This document shows positions 34,313 through 46,125 of a stretch of DNA of 64,000 nt, piece after piece. The DNA is from Siphonodentalium dalli (taxonomy: Eukaryota > Mollusca > Scaphopoda > Gadilida > Siphonodentaliidae): NCBI GenBank assembly GCA_032622095.1, contig CP136065.1:41949503-42013502 (forward strand), written 5' to 3'. Numbering within the stretch: the stretch's first letter is position 1; each line of letters starts with the position of its first letter. The translations under genes and the position numbers were made by a program. Under the pieces are notes generated by a model. That model saw nothing but the letters and a program-made list of their open reading frames with translations. It searched no databases and had not been told where the DNA came from.

Positions 34313-35309
34313 AAACAATATAATTCCAGTGAGCAATACGATAACAGGGAATTCCACGAATCCTTGTTCCACATGCACATAGCTAAATACATGGTGAAAT
34401 CATGTAGAACAATACATGGTGACATCATGTAGAACAAGAGCCAGAATATTTCAGCGACAATTTCCCAATGATCTTGCTGTATTCTTGAATATAGCCCTTG
34501 GGAACCAGTGCTGGATTGAATTAAATTGACGTAGATTATACCATATATATAATGATACGATCCCAAAGTGAGTAAGGTCTAACACTCTAACTATTGGCAA
34601 TAGGTCAATTCTCAACCGGCTGGATAGGTTTCATAGTGCACATGCCACCATTGGTTGAATATATGCTTGCTCTCCGTCAAGAATGTGTGCCCATTTGGAC
34701 TATTCAATGAAATATATACCATACTGTCTTGATTATTCCCGACCGCTAGCGGTTGAGCAATTTCAAAGTATGCTCAAGACAATTGTTGATTGTAAGGAAT
34801 ATTTAGAGAGACTCGGGTCATGGTGGAACAAACTTGAATATACACATAAATAGACCAGGTAATCAGTTTCTCCGAATGGGTTGTTCGCCCATTGCACATC
34901 CCAAATTGGGTTTAACTAGATCAATTGTGGTTACCGTACAACACATGGTATCAAAATTTGGACGCTTACACCAAATGATTATCTCCTCTCTGGTAGTATA
35001 TTGCAATACTCAACGATAAGTGGTGATGGAAATATGAATTTAAGAGTAAATGTACGTCTGTGGCATATTTTTTTTTATCCTAAGTGCAGATGCCTGTAAC
35101 AGCTTTTGTTATATTCATATCTGGGCCCCTGTCCATGATCTTTGTGAAATATACATGTTCTTGATTAAGTGGTGGTATTTGATTTATGTTATATAAGATC
35201 TCAGATGAGACCAAGGCACATTTACCAAGAGAAATCAGGAAATTTGTAAGATTCAACATAAGATTCAACATACATGCAGATGTTCAGGGCTTTGAGAGCC
35301 ATTGTATAT
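34313..35309. other. Intronic region, nothing recognised
   Basis: No supportable gene. A short duplication of ACATGGTGA.ATCATGTAGAACAA lies at about 34387-34437. Confidence 0.4.
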
Positions 35310-35640
35310 ATTGTCCCTCGCGTATGACCGGCGGATAATATGTTCATATGAGAACCTCCCCAACATATGACCGGAGGATAATATGAGAACCTCCCTCGCG
35401 TATGACCGGTGGATAATATGAACCTCCACCGCGTATGACCGGCGGATAATATGTTCATATCAGAACCTCCCATGCGTATGACCGGAGGATAATATTAGAA
35501 CTTCCCTCGCGTATGACTGGCGGATAATATGAACCTACACCGCTGATGACCGGCAGATAATATGTTCATATGAGAACCTCCCCCGCGTATGACTGGCAGA
35601 TAATATGAGAACCTCCACCGCATATGAATGGCGGACACAT
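35310..35640. repeat. Variable-length tandem repeat (GCGTATGACCGGCGGATAAT)
   Basis: About eight units with core GCGTATGACCGGCGGATAAT followed by ATG and an ACCTCCC spacer. Some units add TTCATATGAGA, so period ranges from about 37 to 60 bases. Confidence 0.9.
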
Positions 35641-36169
35641 AAGTTTTTAAGTCTATAAACACTATTTGATTTGAATATTCTTTTGAATAGTCTTACCATT
35701 GACATATTCATTCGTTCAAACCAGTTGATCTATTTTGTAACTTGGCTTTTAGTCGCCGGGCTCCGGCATCTGGGCTTTTAGTCACAACTGAAATAAAAAT
35801 AAGTGCGAATATCTTGGAGCGAATTTCTGCAACAATTTCACCGAGTTGTGAACTCATTTGGAAAACAATGCATTCACTGTGTCTAATCCTACATTTTGAT
35901 ATACTATACGCCCCATTATATTGAATATACCAGCTGAAATCGATCCTGTAATTGTAAACATCGAGTCTATTTTTAGCTGTTTTATCGGCGCGTGTTTGCA
36001 TGTTCGCCATTACAATATTCGCACTGAAACAGCCATATGGTAGCTAAAAACGAATGCACAGTATTCCACTGCGTTATTTGATACCTAACACTTGTTGTTT
36101 GCTAGCGTATTCATCGAGAAATCTAAATTCTAAACATTAATGTCGAACGCAGTTTTTCGTGTTTGTGGC

Positions 36170-36582
36170 ATTTTATGTTAGGTCAGTTGTCGACAGAATA
36201 ATGTAAATTCCGGTGTCCGGTCAGTGCCGGGGTTAATATGTGTGGATAGGGCGAATGTGGACCTTTCGTTAGACACCAAAAGGAGCCCTCTACGCGCTGT
36301 ATTCCTCGAGATATCGGCCGTCCCACGCAATTTGAAAATCCTGTCCCGCAGATTGTCATTCTATCCCAAATTCCACCCCATGTTAGGTCAGTTATCGATC
36401 AAATAATGCAACGTCTGGTGTCCGGTCAGTGGCGGGGTAATATGTGTGGATAGGGCGAATGTGGGCCTTTCATTAGACACAAAACTGAGCCCCCTACGCC
36501 CTGTATTCCTCGAGATATCGGCCGTCCCACGCAATTTGAAATTCTGTCCCGCAGATTGTCGTTTTGTCCCATATCCCATCCC
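36170..36582. repeat. Two-copy tandem duplication, about 205-bp unit
   Basis: Copies begin at about 36176 and 36382 with ATGTTAGGTCAGTT.TCGA and share GTGTCCGGTCAGTG.CGGGG, TATGTGTGGATAGGGCGAAT and CGAGATATCGGCCGTCCCAC. The end motif CCCGCAGATTGTC is repeated a third time at 36585-36597. Confidence 0.9.
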
Positions 36583-36891
36583 ATCCCGCAGATTGTCATG
36601 TCCCCAACTGTAACCAATCATCAGCCACATAGCGTTATCTAAACGTGTTTTGTGTTAATTTATTTTTCTATCTCGTACTGCTTATTTTCAGCATGTGTCC
36701 TCATAGTCTATCTTCGTCATTTCTCAGGTTTTGTGACTGCAACTGTACTTCTCTAGATCGTTCATTATTTTATATACTTGGATCGTATCGATTTTTCTCT
36801 CCTTTTGAGACGGAACCTTATAAAATCGAACAAATAACGCGGGGAATATATTTCTTTGTTAATAAATGTTGCTTAATAGTTTATCCATCCG

Positions 36892-37550
36892 TAGGCCGCC
36901 GAAATGTGAAAATATGCCATTTTTCTGACATGTTACCACCTTTCGTTTGTCTCTGTGGGAAAATGTTAGAATTTTTGCGTCATGTTATACATTTATCATA
37001 TAGAGGAGTCATTGGCGAACACATGGGGACCATAATATGCATTCATTGCGGGATATTTTTGTCCGATATCACGTTTTCCCCAAATGCCGGTATCATAGGT
37101 CAAAGCCGAATCTCCGTTAATAACGCGATGTTATGTTTCGAATCAATGAATGTTATTGCTATTATAACAACACCCATGCATATATATTTGCAGGAGATAC
37201 TCGAGCTAGGATTCCTCAGGTATAAGAGGAATCCTAGCTTGAGTATCTCCTGCAAATATATATGCATGGGTGTTGTTATAATAGCAATAACAATCATTGA
37301 TTCGAAACATAACATCGCGTTATTAACGGAGATTCGGCTTTGACCTATGATACCGGCATTTGGGAAAACGTGATATCGGACAAAAATATCCCGCAATGAA
37401 TGCATATTATGGTCCCCATGTGTTCGCCAATGACTCCTCTATATGATAAATATATAATATGACGCAAACATTCTAACATTTTCCCACAGAGACAAACGAA
37501 AGGTGGTAACATGTCAGAAAAATAGCATATTTTCACATTTCGGCGGCCAT
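36892..37550. repeat. Long near-perfect palindrome, arms about 325 bp, 8-base loop
   Basis: The left arm begins GGCCGCCGAAATGTGAAAAT (about 36894) and its reverse complement ends the right arm at about 37549. The arms meet at GCTAGGATTCCTC (37205-37217) and GAGGAATCCTAGC (37226-37238) around the 8-base loop AGGTATAA. Mismatches are few but real: C/T beside the central stem, A/T in AATCAATGAATG versus AATCAATGATTG, and one extra C in TTTTCCCC. So the arms have diverged by a few percent. It lies in an intron of the minus-strand channel gene. The 232-codon plus-strand frame at 36645-37343 across the left arm and centre is a by-product. Confidence 0.95.
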
Positions 37551-38012
37551 CTTGGCCGCCATATTGGATTCTGGTGTCGGATTTTTGGCTAGTTTGTAAG
37601 GGTTGTATATTAGCATAACGAATCGAGCGGAAAACAAGACCGCATGTGCTATCATCTTTACTATAATGGCGATCAAAGAGACCTGGTGCATTTAAAAAAA
37701 ATGGCCGCCATGATGGACGCCATCTTGTCTGGAGTCTCTGCGGCCACTTTTTTTTCTTGTTAACAAGTGAAAAAAATTAGAGGAGACCTTCAGGAAGAAA
37801 ATTAGTGGGGTGAAGTTAAGTCCTGGGGGGGGGGGGGTGCAGAGGTCGACCAATATCTCCTGGACTATATAACTCTAAAACACAATTGTCCTCATTTTCT
37901 TATGCAGAATGTATCAAATCATTGGTTATCACACATTTTAGTTTCCAAAATCACCTTAAAATACAAACTGAAATGTAAAGTATAATGCTATAGAAGGAAA
38001 ATAAATTCATAC

Positions 38013-38171
38013 CTGGGTGGATGAAGCTATTTGGTCGAGAACGCATTCCTTCATGCAGCTTTCCTTCCTATAGTACGGATATCGTTTAGAAGGATTCTGG
38101 AAGTTCTCCGCCTTGGTGTTGGTACAATGCTCCCCAGTTAGTGCAACGTATGGGCTCTCCATGCTAGTTTC
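38013..38171 (-). CDS. DEG/ENaC channel exon (extracellular palm/thumb cysteines)
   Basis: 159-bp minus-strand exon, 53 codons, phase 0 to 0. Acceptor is TTTGTTTCAG just above 38171 and donor is CCCAG/GTATGA at 38012. It carries G-E-H-C...Y-P-Y-Y-R-K-E-S-C-M-K-E-C, matching the family pattern Y-G-x-C...YS...C-x-x-x-C that precedes the C-x-C...P-G segment. It joins exon 38546-38644 in phase across a 374-base intron. The next exon should begin close to C-x-C; I did not find it. The next exon I can place is 12588-12735, about 25 kb away, complementary in content, so one gene is the simplest reading. Confidence 0.85.
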
Positions 38172-38545
38172 CTGAAACAAACCAATGCTGGTAGAATTAT
38201 CATGATATAGCACAATTGTGTTGGTAGATTCTGCTGATTTATAATCAATATTTAGTCCCAAGTCTGCTATTTTGGACAATGAGTTGAATATTTTAATGTA
38301 ATCAATTTTAAACTGAAACCGCCTTTAGTCGAAAACAGATGTCGACAATATAGAGGTCTTCAGTAAGAATTTTCCAAGTGATTGTAATACCAATAGTTGG
38401 AAAATTCTAACCCGGAGGTTCAAGTGAAATGTTTCATAGTTGGTATTTTGGTTTGGGTCAAGGAGTGTAGTTATTGTAAAAGTATTTTTTTTTTGTTATG
38501 ACGGCGAGGATCTCATAGCAAGACATCTATATATATTGAGCTCAC

Positions 38546-38644
38546 CTCAAACCGTTTGACCGTCACTACGGCTGATTTTCCGGGACCGACAACAAAACCA
38601 CGAGAATCTGGGAGTGGTTCCTCCCCCGGCTCGTGTAGTACAAT
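38546..38644 (-). CDS. DEG/ENaC channel exon (V-L-H...G-F-V-V-G-P-G strand)
   Basis: 99-bp minus-strand exon, 33 codons, phase 0 to 0. Acceptor is CCTCTTTGTAG above 38644 and donor is GAG/GTGAGC at 38545. It reads IVLHEPGEEPLPDSRGFVVG then PGKSAVVTV. This corresponds to the family block G-(L/I)-x-(V/I)-x-(I/L)-H...E-P-P...G-F-x-V-x-P-G (ASIC: V-Q-I-H...G-F-G-V-A-P-G). It is the most upstream exon I can place. Exons for the finger domain, TM1 and the cytosolic N-terminus with its His-Gly motif should lie at higher coordinates or beyond the window; I could not identify them. Confidence 0.85.
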
Positions 38645-38763
38645 CTACAAAGAGGAAAGTTGTCGATGTATTATCATCGCACGTTGGCAGGGACATGGTT
38701 AGAGTTTGGGGTTTTGACAACAACATTTGAACCAGACCGCAGTTCGCAAGTCAGGAAATTTCA

Positions 38764-39031
38764 TATAAATATGTGTACCCCATTGCATGGGTCTGATTGT
38801 AATATGTGTACCACATTGCATGGGTCTGCTTTTAATATTTGTAAACCATTGCATGGTTCTGATTTTAATATTTGTACTCCATTCCATGGGTCTGATTTTA
38901 ATATTTGTACCCCATTGCATGGGTCTGATTGTAATATGTGTACCACATTGCATGGTTCTGTTTTAATATTTGTACACCATTGCATGGTTCTGATTTTAAT
39001 ATTTGTACCCCATTGCATGGGTCTGATTTTT
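38764..39031. repeat. 33-bp tandem repeat, eight copies
   Basis: Unit GTACCCCATTGCATGGGTCT followed by GATTTTAATATTT, each with an internal CCATTGCATGG palindrome. Because 33 is a multiple of three, several frames stay open on both strands (for example 38660-39049); these are not genes. Confidence 0.97.
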
Positions 39032-39563
39032 CAACTGGTACAAATGTAGTTTTCAACCTTGGAATTTACCACTTCATTCCAAACAGTTGATAAAAGTGGG
39101 AAATATTGCACTTTTGTTCTGAAAACAACTAATTTCACAACATATTGGTTATACAAAATCTGAGTATGGAAACTATATTGAGTCTGAAAACTCAACCGAT
39201 GTTATCTTAGGCATCGAATTTCCAACTGTTCAAAATTTTAATCAACGTTGTCACAAAGCCCCTGTACGTGGAAACTGATAAAATTCCGGAAACTCGGAAT
39301 TAAGCCAATTGTCTTTTAACATGGAGATGGATTTTATTTGCTTTAATTTTATCATGTGTGATTGTCTCACATTTAGTGTGGAATAATTAAGGTTGTTGCA
39401 AGATGGTGCATGTGTATCTGCAATTGTAAATTGTTTGTCAAATCCTGCTTGCAGTATAGTTGCTACCAGTGGATTTATGAAGGAGTATTGTAAAATGGTA
39501 AATATATGGCGCAGTGGGCCAACATGAGACGAAGCTGGTGCAAATATCTTATCACCGCGAATT

Positions 39564-39653
39564 AAGAAATAACTCTTGTTTCGATTAAGGTTATAGAAAA
39601 TATATCTTCAAACTTTTCGGTTATAACCTTGATCGAAACAAGAATTATTTCTT
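39564..39653. repeat. Short inverted repeat, 32-base arms
   Basis: The arm starting AAGAAATAACTCTTGTTTCG (39564-39595) is inverted at 39622-39653, ending CGAAACAAGAATTATTTCTT. The spacer is about 26 bases. Likely a small foldback MITE. Confidence 0.85.
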
Positions 39654-40510
39654 ATAATGTAATCCGTCATTTCACAGTAGAACCACCAAAAAGTAGAAGT
39701 TGGAAGTGTAACGAGCGTATAACATTTAGACTATGTCAGACAAAAAAGACATGTTAAATTGAGAGAGAAACCTGTCACTCAAAACTGGTGCTCATCGAGT
39801 GATGAAATCGCGTCTGAAATTCAGCGTTTTTGATTGGCTATTTGAAACTTTATAGCTGCACGTAGGATTGATACACGTATATTCGACCGCGGTGACAGAA
39901 ACCCGTGTTGGTTTCAATTTCAGTGTTCATTTCTTTGCAATGTTCAATCTTGTTGATTTGTCTGGTTACTTGTGCACTGAATATTAGCATCTAGTTATTG
40001 TCAATACAGCATACCGGAAGGAATTATAATGCAGCACCGAAATTTCATGATAAGTCTTAGGAAGTATCGTACAGTTTCCAAGTACATTTTTTAGGCACGC
40101 GGTAGGGGCGTGGTCACTCGACGCTGCTGTCATTTGTGTAGCGGGGAAAGTAATCAAGAAAGTTAGGTTATCGAGATATAACTTTAATAGCTAAATGTGT
40201 GACAACCAATGGTTTTACAGTATTATGTGGATTGACAGCTGCTTATGGTTAAATTATGGGAGTATAACCAGATTCGTGTATGTGGGCAATGTTGTCAATC
40301 GCTTCCCGGGATGATCAGAGGATTCTGTATGCAGTGCAGGCGAGTGGTTTCCGAGTGGAGTGCTGCTGTTTTAGTGCCCTGCAGAATACAAACTCATAAA
40401 ATAAAAAACATCCATTACCCTGCAGGGAGCCCCACACATATATAGAAGCATATAGAAGAGTGTCGTCTGCTCATGTTTGTCTGGGGCTCTGTATGGGTGA
40501 AATTATAAAA
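39654..40510. other. Non-coding region, nothing recognised
   Basis: No gene, RNA or repeat supported on either strand. Confidence 0.4.
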
Positions 40511-40636
40511 TTGTTAAAGAATACAAGAAAAAAATATTAAAATTGTAAAAAATTGTTAGGCCAATGCATTCTCTTATATATGCGAGGCGACCTATGGTCG
40601 ACTCGCATATATAAGAGAATGCATGGGCACAGGGTA
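40511..40636. repeat. Second copy of the piggyBac-like MITE hairpin
   Basis: Repeats the flank TTGTTAAAGAATACAAGAAA and the hairpin CCAATGCATTCTC...CGAG[GCGACCTATGGTCGA]CTCG...GAGAATGCAT of 34126-34270, up to CACAGGGTA. The TTAA-bounded ends of the copy at 33.8 kb are missing. Confidence 0.9.
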
Positions 40637-40804
40637 AAACAATTATATAATTCCGAATGGGCCACAATTTGGTGTGTCGTGTATACTCAGCTTTACGAAA
40701 ATGTGTTTTGTGTACCCAGATTGAGCTTTGCTGCGTTTTCTGCATTACATTTCATAGCGCAATCTATTATCAGATCATACGGACGGCGCATGGCCAGTCA
40801 TCTT

Positions 40805-41567
40805 TAAGGGTCAATTCACGCCGGGCTCGAGTGCGCGATTGTAACGGCCGTTTTCTGTCGTCTGTAGCAGTTCTAAGCGCGCGATTTTTATATTTACACC
40901 GCAAGCGACTGAATCGCTGACCATGAGGCGATCACAACAGTTATTTTATGCTTCGTCGATTTCTTGCTTGGTGGAAAACCAGCGGGGTAATTCGGTCGCT
41001 GTCAAATAGAATATTTATACGGGCGTATTCATCCTATTTGAAGACGACACATTCATTCGTCGTCGCGATAAAAAAGGTGGAGGAGAAGAGAAACTGCATG
41101 GCAAGATATCGACGTAATAACAGGATCGTTTGGTTAATTTTTGGTCCCAATCAATTTCCAAGCTTGTGTAGTCACTTTGCCCACAATTTGCTTCCCCCAT
41201 CCCCGATAAAATAAAACTCACAAACTTGAATTATAGAATTAAATTCAATTAAAGGCAATTGCTATGAGAATTTAGGAAGCCCGTGCATCATTCCACTTGA
41301 CGTACTATATTTGACAATTAAATGAGTTCGAAAAAACTCTTACATGTATATGTTTAGCAAATTTTGATTAAAATGTCCATATACATTGTATTTGTGACCT
41401 GCCTGTAAATGATGTACTCAATCGATTATCTACCCAAACCATCGCGCCGGACGAAGCGATCCAGTCGCGTTCGGTGTGAATATAAAATCGCGCGCTTTGA
41501 ACCGCTACGGACGACAGAAAATGGTCGTAAAAATCGCGCGCTCGCACCCGGTGTGGATTGACCCTAA
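40805..41567. mobile_element. PIF/Harbinger-type MITE, 757 bp, TAA target duplication
   Basis: TAA at 40805-40807 and 41565-41567 flanks an element whose ends are GGGTCAATTCACGCCGGG and the inverse CCCGGTGTGGATTGACCC. Imperfect inverted arms of about 120-130 bases share GCGCGATT.TAACG.CC.TTTTCTGTCGTC.GTAGC and CACCG..GCGACTG.ATCGCT. A 3-bp TAA duplication fits the TWA preference of PIF/Harbinger. Open frames inside (40948-41214 +, 41015-41221 -) overlap on opposite strands and resemble nothing; no transposase. Confidence 0.75.
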
Positions 41568-41849
41568 AACTGCTATTATACTGCCTCATATTTTATTATT
41601 ATCAGAGACATATATATCATGCTAATCATAACCCCACAAAGGTCAAGCTGAGTACTCGAAAAACTGACTCCCAAAGCTGGGACCCGACATACAAAAATGT
41701 TGTGACAATGACTCCTTTGTCGTGAATACATGATAGCCGCACTTCAGTCTGCATGGAATGGTGACTAAATGAAAGAAAATATTCTAATCTCGATCTATAA
41801 ACGATATAATTGTATTATACTAAAGATGGGCGGAGAATCAAACAATGGC

Positions 41850-42545
41850 TGCGGACACACCTATCACAGTAGGGTGGCGTAGTAGGTGTGACAATTTATT
41901 CTGGTGGAGTTTGGTGGCAATTGGTCGTCATAATTCTGTGCCAAGCAAGCCATGTTGCCTGCTGAGTTTTCGCGCCATGAGTTGACCGGACCAATTAACC
42001 CACTGTGTTTGACCAAGGCTGATCTCGGCTCATTACGTTTTGCTACACTGTATTCTCTACGATATATATAATTGCACAATCGATCGTCCAGAATTGTGTT
42101 TGACCGTGGCAATCCCTCATTCACTCACATATCATGCACGTATAGAACGTTTTATTGATATGATCTCACTGCATGTTTATCTACTCATATTAATTTCATG
42201 CGTATCAAAACAGTTCCCCAATTGCTTTTTTAATTTTGCGACGTTTAGTTCTACGCATAATTCCGCTAACATTATTATGTGGGTCGATGAAGTTGTGTCG
42301 GAACTGTTGTGGGAAATGCAGCTGAGATAAAGTGTCTGGAATAAACAAATAAAAAAGGACCAAAACAAGAAAAAGGCTGATTATAATGAACGTTGGAAGA
42401 CTCATTGTGCGAATATGCAGCGGGCGACACGGCTAGCTGTGGCATATTAATTGTGACGACCAATTGTCACCAAACTCGACCATAATAAATTGCGCACCTA
42501 CTATGCCATAGCTACTGTCGTGCGTGTGTCCACAGCCAATCAGTT
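41850..42545 (+). mobile_element. Internally deleted PIF/Harbinger element with broken MADF-like ORF
   Basis: Terminal inverted repeats of about 85-100 bases (GGCTG.GGACACAC..., GTAGGTG.G.CAATTTATT, GT.GAGTTTGGTG.CAATTGG) lie at 41853-41945 and 42455-42540. Between them, an ATG at 42278 opens MWVDEVVSELLWEMQLR, then a stop, then further homology to the MADF-like frame of the copy at 12770-13340 (KKDQNKKKADYNERWKTHC). The leader sequence also matches that copy. The nuclease gene is missing, so this is a deletion derivative. Confidence 0.75.
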
Positions 42546-44440
42546 CAATCTCAACATATTTTCGGCCTGATTTGTCGAGTCATATAGTCATACGTATTTA
42601 TCTGGCTCCTTTTTTATTTGGTTGCTTCACACACAGACGTCTAAGTTGTTGAACATGTTTACCACCCCTTGTAACCACGCCCACCATGTGTGCATTGGAC
42701 TCATCGACACAGATCTGAGATACAGTTGGCGATATCGTCTGCGAAAGCCTCAAAACTTTGAACCCCAACAAAGTCGAAGCTATAGGAGTGTCATTTCCCT
42801 AATACCTGTGGAGAAACCCTGGATATACACTTTCGTCGATTTATTGCAACGATATTGTGAAGGCGCTACATGGTCATGGACACGACAATGTTATCAAGCT
42901 TCACGCGGACTCCAGTACCTTGCTGTTATACTCAGGGCTTACCGCTGACAGTCTGTCAGCGCCACACATAATGTGAAGAAAAACATTATTTGAGATGTTG
43001 TAGGTTTCAATTCACTCTGCATTATTTTGAGAAACTGAACAGTCCATATTCAGTTGAAAATTGTCTAGATCAAGACAAAATGAACTGTAGCTGACAAAAC
43101 ACTTCAATAATTTTGTTTAGATTTAATTAGGAAAATACACAATCATGCCGGCAGCCGCCTGACATAGCGTAGTGAGGGAACTCAACTCTGTTTTGCATCT
43201 TGCAATGTTTTCTTTCCTGTGACAGTAAATTACACACTCCAAGGGGAGTTATCTCCCATCGCTCCGCTGAGATAACACTGCCACAAGGACAATTGGTTAT
43301 TATTTCTGACATGATCTTATATACATGTAGTTCTTATGTTTTAGGATAAAATTGTCTATGTCTGGCTCAGTTCATATTGTTCTTATCAAAACAGAAAAAA
43401 ATTACCATTATTGCAAACTTCTGAAGGTCAAAATAAGATAATAGGTGACTGAATATAGTTCCGACGATACGTACATAGATGTATCGGTCCGCAAAGTACC
43501 AGACTTCCGGCAGTGATATATCGAAGTGAAAACGGAACAAGAAGAGCTGTTCATGATGACAAACTGTATTAAGCGAGAGATGCTTACTAATATTGTGTCG
43601 TAGTTTAACCAAATGCTGGCGTGGAGGGGCGTTAAGTTTTTCATAAATATGTTTTCTTACACATACATGTATACAAGGAAATAACGCTTTCTGTTCAAAC
43701 TACAATTGTCTTGTCTATTCCCCCGAATAAGATTTAATAGTATATCAACAAGCTGGAAAGCGTCCATCGAGGATATCGAAATTTCGTGACCCCACACCAA
43801 CCCCCACATGGCACACACTGTGACACACGGACATATCAAATGAGGGTCGTGGGGCAAGTATAACTTGGGAGTTTAGCCTGTTCAATGTGGATACAATTGG
43901 AAGTTTCAATGTAGTAAACCAATCCCTCCCCATCTGCGCCCCACCCCAACACAAACATGACAAATTCGCCACGTCACTGAATATGCGACTGTTGCTGACT
44001 GATGCCATAGACGTGTGCGTGAACGTTATGTAATCCGCGATGTATTTACCTAACCCAATCGAAATATCTAACAATGACAACTTTTGCGATTGAGTTTACC
44101 GGCAAAAAGCACGAGCGGTCCACCTCCAGATCCGGAAAGTTCAAAGTTCAATCATATTTTGATCGACATATTTAGTTTAAATGCTGTAAGACGGATCATG
44201 CCATACTACTGTGCCAACGACCTTGGCCTTCATATAGGGTGCCAACCTTCACCTTCTGCTCTCACTTGGGCATTGCTGAATAAAAATGCTCAGCATTCGT
44301 ATTTGTTTTACGATCAATATAATATGCCACGGTTGTTATCCAGATCGAACAATTAGGATACATAATTAAGTATTGAGTTTCATATTAATTATTGAAATAA
44401 ATATTGAAGTAGGCATATTTATTTTAATTTTTTTTTTTTT
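42546..44440. other. Non-coding region, nothing confirmed
   Basis: A GGGGAGTTATCTCCCATCGC block at about 43241 is a common molluscan-type repeat motif also seen near 14180. Open frames at 42622-42948 (+) and 43745-44080 (-) have no family resemblance. Confidence 0.4.
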
Positions 44441-45230
44441 TTGCATGATAAAGAGCGAAATATCTTTCTGTCAATTTTCTTTGTGGAATATACACCTATT
44501 TCGTGCTATTTTATTTTTATTAGTGAATCTCGTTGTCATATTTACTTAAAGAGCGTCCCAGTACTAGCTAGCCTAAATATGTATGTGTATACCATCATCA
44601 ACACTGATGTCCAAAATAAAGAGCGTTTAATATGGTATAATGTATTTGTGAATCATAAGCCTTTTCGGTTATTTTATTAATAACTAATATTTAAAACTAA
44701 TTAATAAACTAGAGCGCATTGAATAAAGAGCGTTAATTCTCTATCTGATTTAATTATATATGATATCGTCAGCCCTTTATTTATTTTTAGTGATAACCCT
44801 ACCCAAACTAAAGAGCGCTTAATCAGAGGGGCATATACATGTAAGTGTGCGGTAAGTGTGTGCTATGTAAATTAAACAACTGATTGCTACAATAAAGGGC
44901 TTTCAAGTATTGACATAAAACATATATGTAAACTCACCAATTATTAAATTTGGTTCGTTGTATAACTATATTAATTATTAGTTGTTTTTTTAAGAATGTT
45001 TATGATATACGATTCAATTACGCTATATAGTATAATTGGTTTTCTGAAATGTGTAACACTGATCAATGTGACTTTAATATATAAATAGAAAACAGATTAC
45101 AATTTATTGTTTCATTAAACTTCTTCTTACTACATGTTCTCACACCATGGAACAAAACGCTCTTTATTATAAGTATAAGTTTTGTAGTACACTGAGTCTA
45201 CTTTTAAATACACGTACGCTCTTTAAAATA
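44441..45230. repeat. Field of recurring AATAAAGAGCG motifs
   Basis: The motif (A/T)AAAGAGCG occurs at about 44450, 44548, 44617, 44725, 44809 and as AATAAAGGGC at 44891, all on the plus strand 70-110 bases apart. It then appears inverted as CGCTCTTTATT at 45159 and CGCTCTTTAA at 45218. The sequence between motifs is AT-rich and not alignable by eye, so this is not an ordinary tandem repeat. Confidence 0.6.
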
Positions 45231-46125
45231 TTGTGATTCTATTGCATTTGCACAAATTACACGTCGCATATTACATTTAATGTTTGCAAACAGTTTACCA
45301 AATATACCTTCATATACCATGCTTCAAACGCACATGCAAACAATGAAAACAAACTTATAGATTAGTAATAGATGGGATGATCTTTCGATCAGCATACCGT
45401 ACCAAGGGGAGAAACTCTATCTTGCATGCTTGAAAGTTGGCACAGTTGTGTGGCAAGATCCTGCTTACAGCATATTTAGTAACTCGGCGAAACAAGATAA
45501 CCACCAAACAAAACGTAAGTATCAGACATTACATTACTTTAGGTACATCCCAATCTATCGACAGAGAAGTACATCGCATGATTTTATATGTTTAGGTGTT
45601 TACTAGTGAGTTGTCATGTGTACATTGTATAGTATTATTCTCTATCGCACTGTCCGGAATTGTGTGCACGAAATATGGTTAGCGATGTGTTGCCGTTTTG
45701 TCAACAATAATTAATGTTCAAGTAGGTATATAGCACTGCGACATGTGGTGATACATTTATTTATTTGTGTATTGGAATGTGTATTATTCAGTCCCATTAT
45801 CTACAACACGCGTACGTGCAGGAACCTGCATGAACACAGGAGATCAGTATATATTGTCGAAAGTACGGAAATACATCGGTGAAATCGGAGGGAATTCCCC
45901 TACTCGTTACAACTTTTGAGTTTCGTTTCGTCATCGGACGGAGCTAAATTTAGGAATGACTCGAATCATATCTTGTACTTTGGACTGTTTCGTCTATTTG
46001 GTAGGTAGAATTACGAAGCTCTATAATTTAGGCATCCGGCTTAAAACTGACCCCAGCATTCGGAATACTCCATCACAGACGGCATCCGGAATAGAGTGAG
46101 TAATGAAGTAAAAGTTGACATAATG
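45231..46125. other. Non-coding region, nothing recognised
   Basis: No supportable gene. The minus-strand frame 46041-46280 extends from here into the duplicated block that follows. Confidence 0.4.

Noticed and set aside
36645-37343. 232-codon open frame on the plus strand
   Set aside because: It runs through the left arm and centre of the long palindrome and has no family resemblance; the mirrored frame on the other strand is the same arm.
38660-39049. 129-codon open frame and mirrored minus-strand frames
   Set aside because: Produced by the 33-bp tandem repeat, whose unit is a multiple of three.
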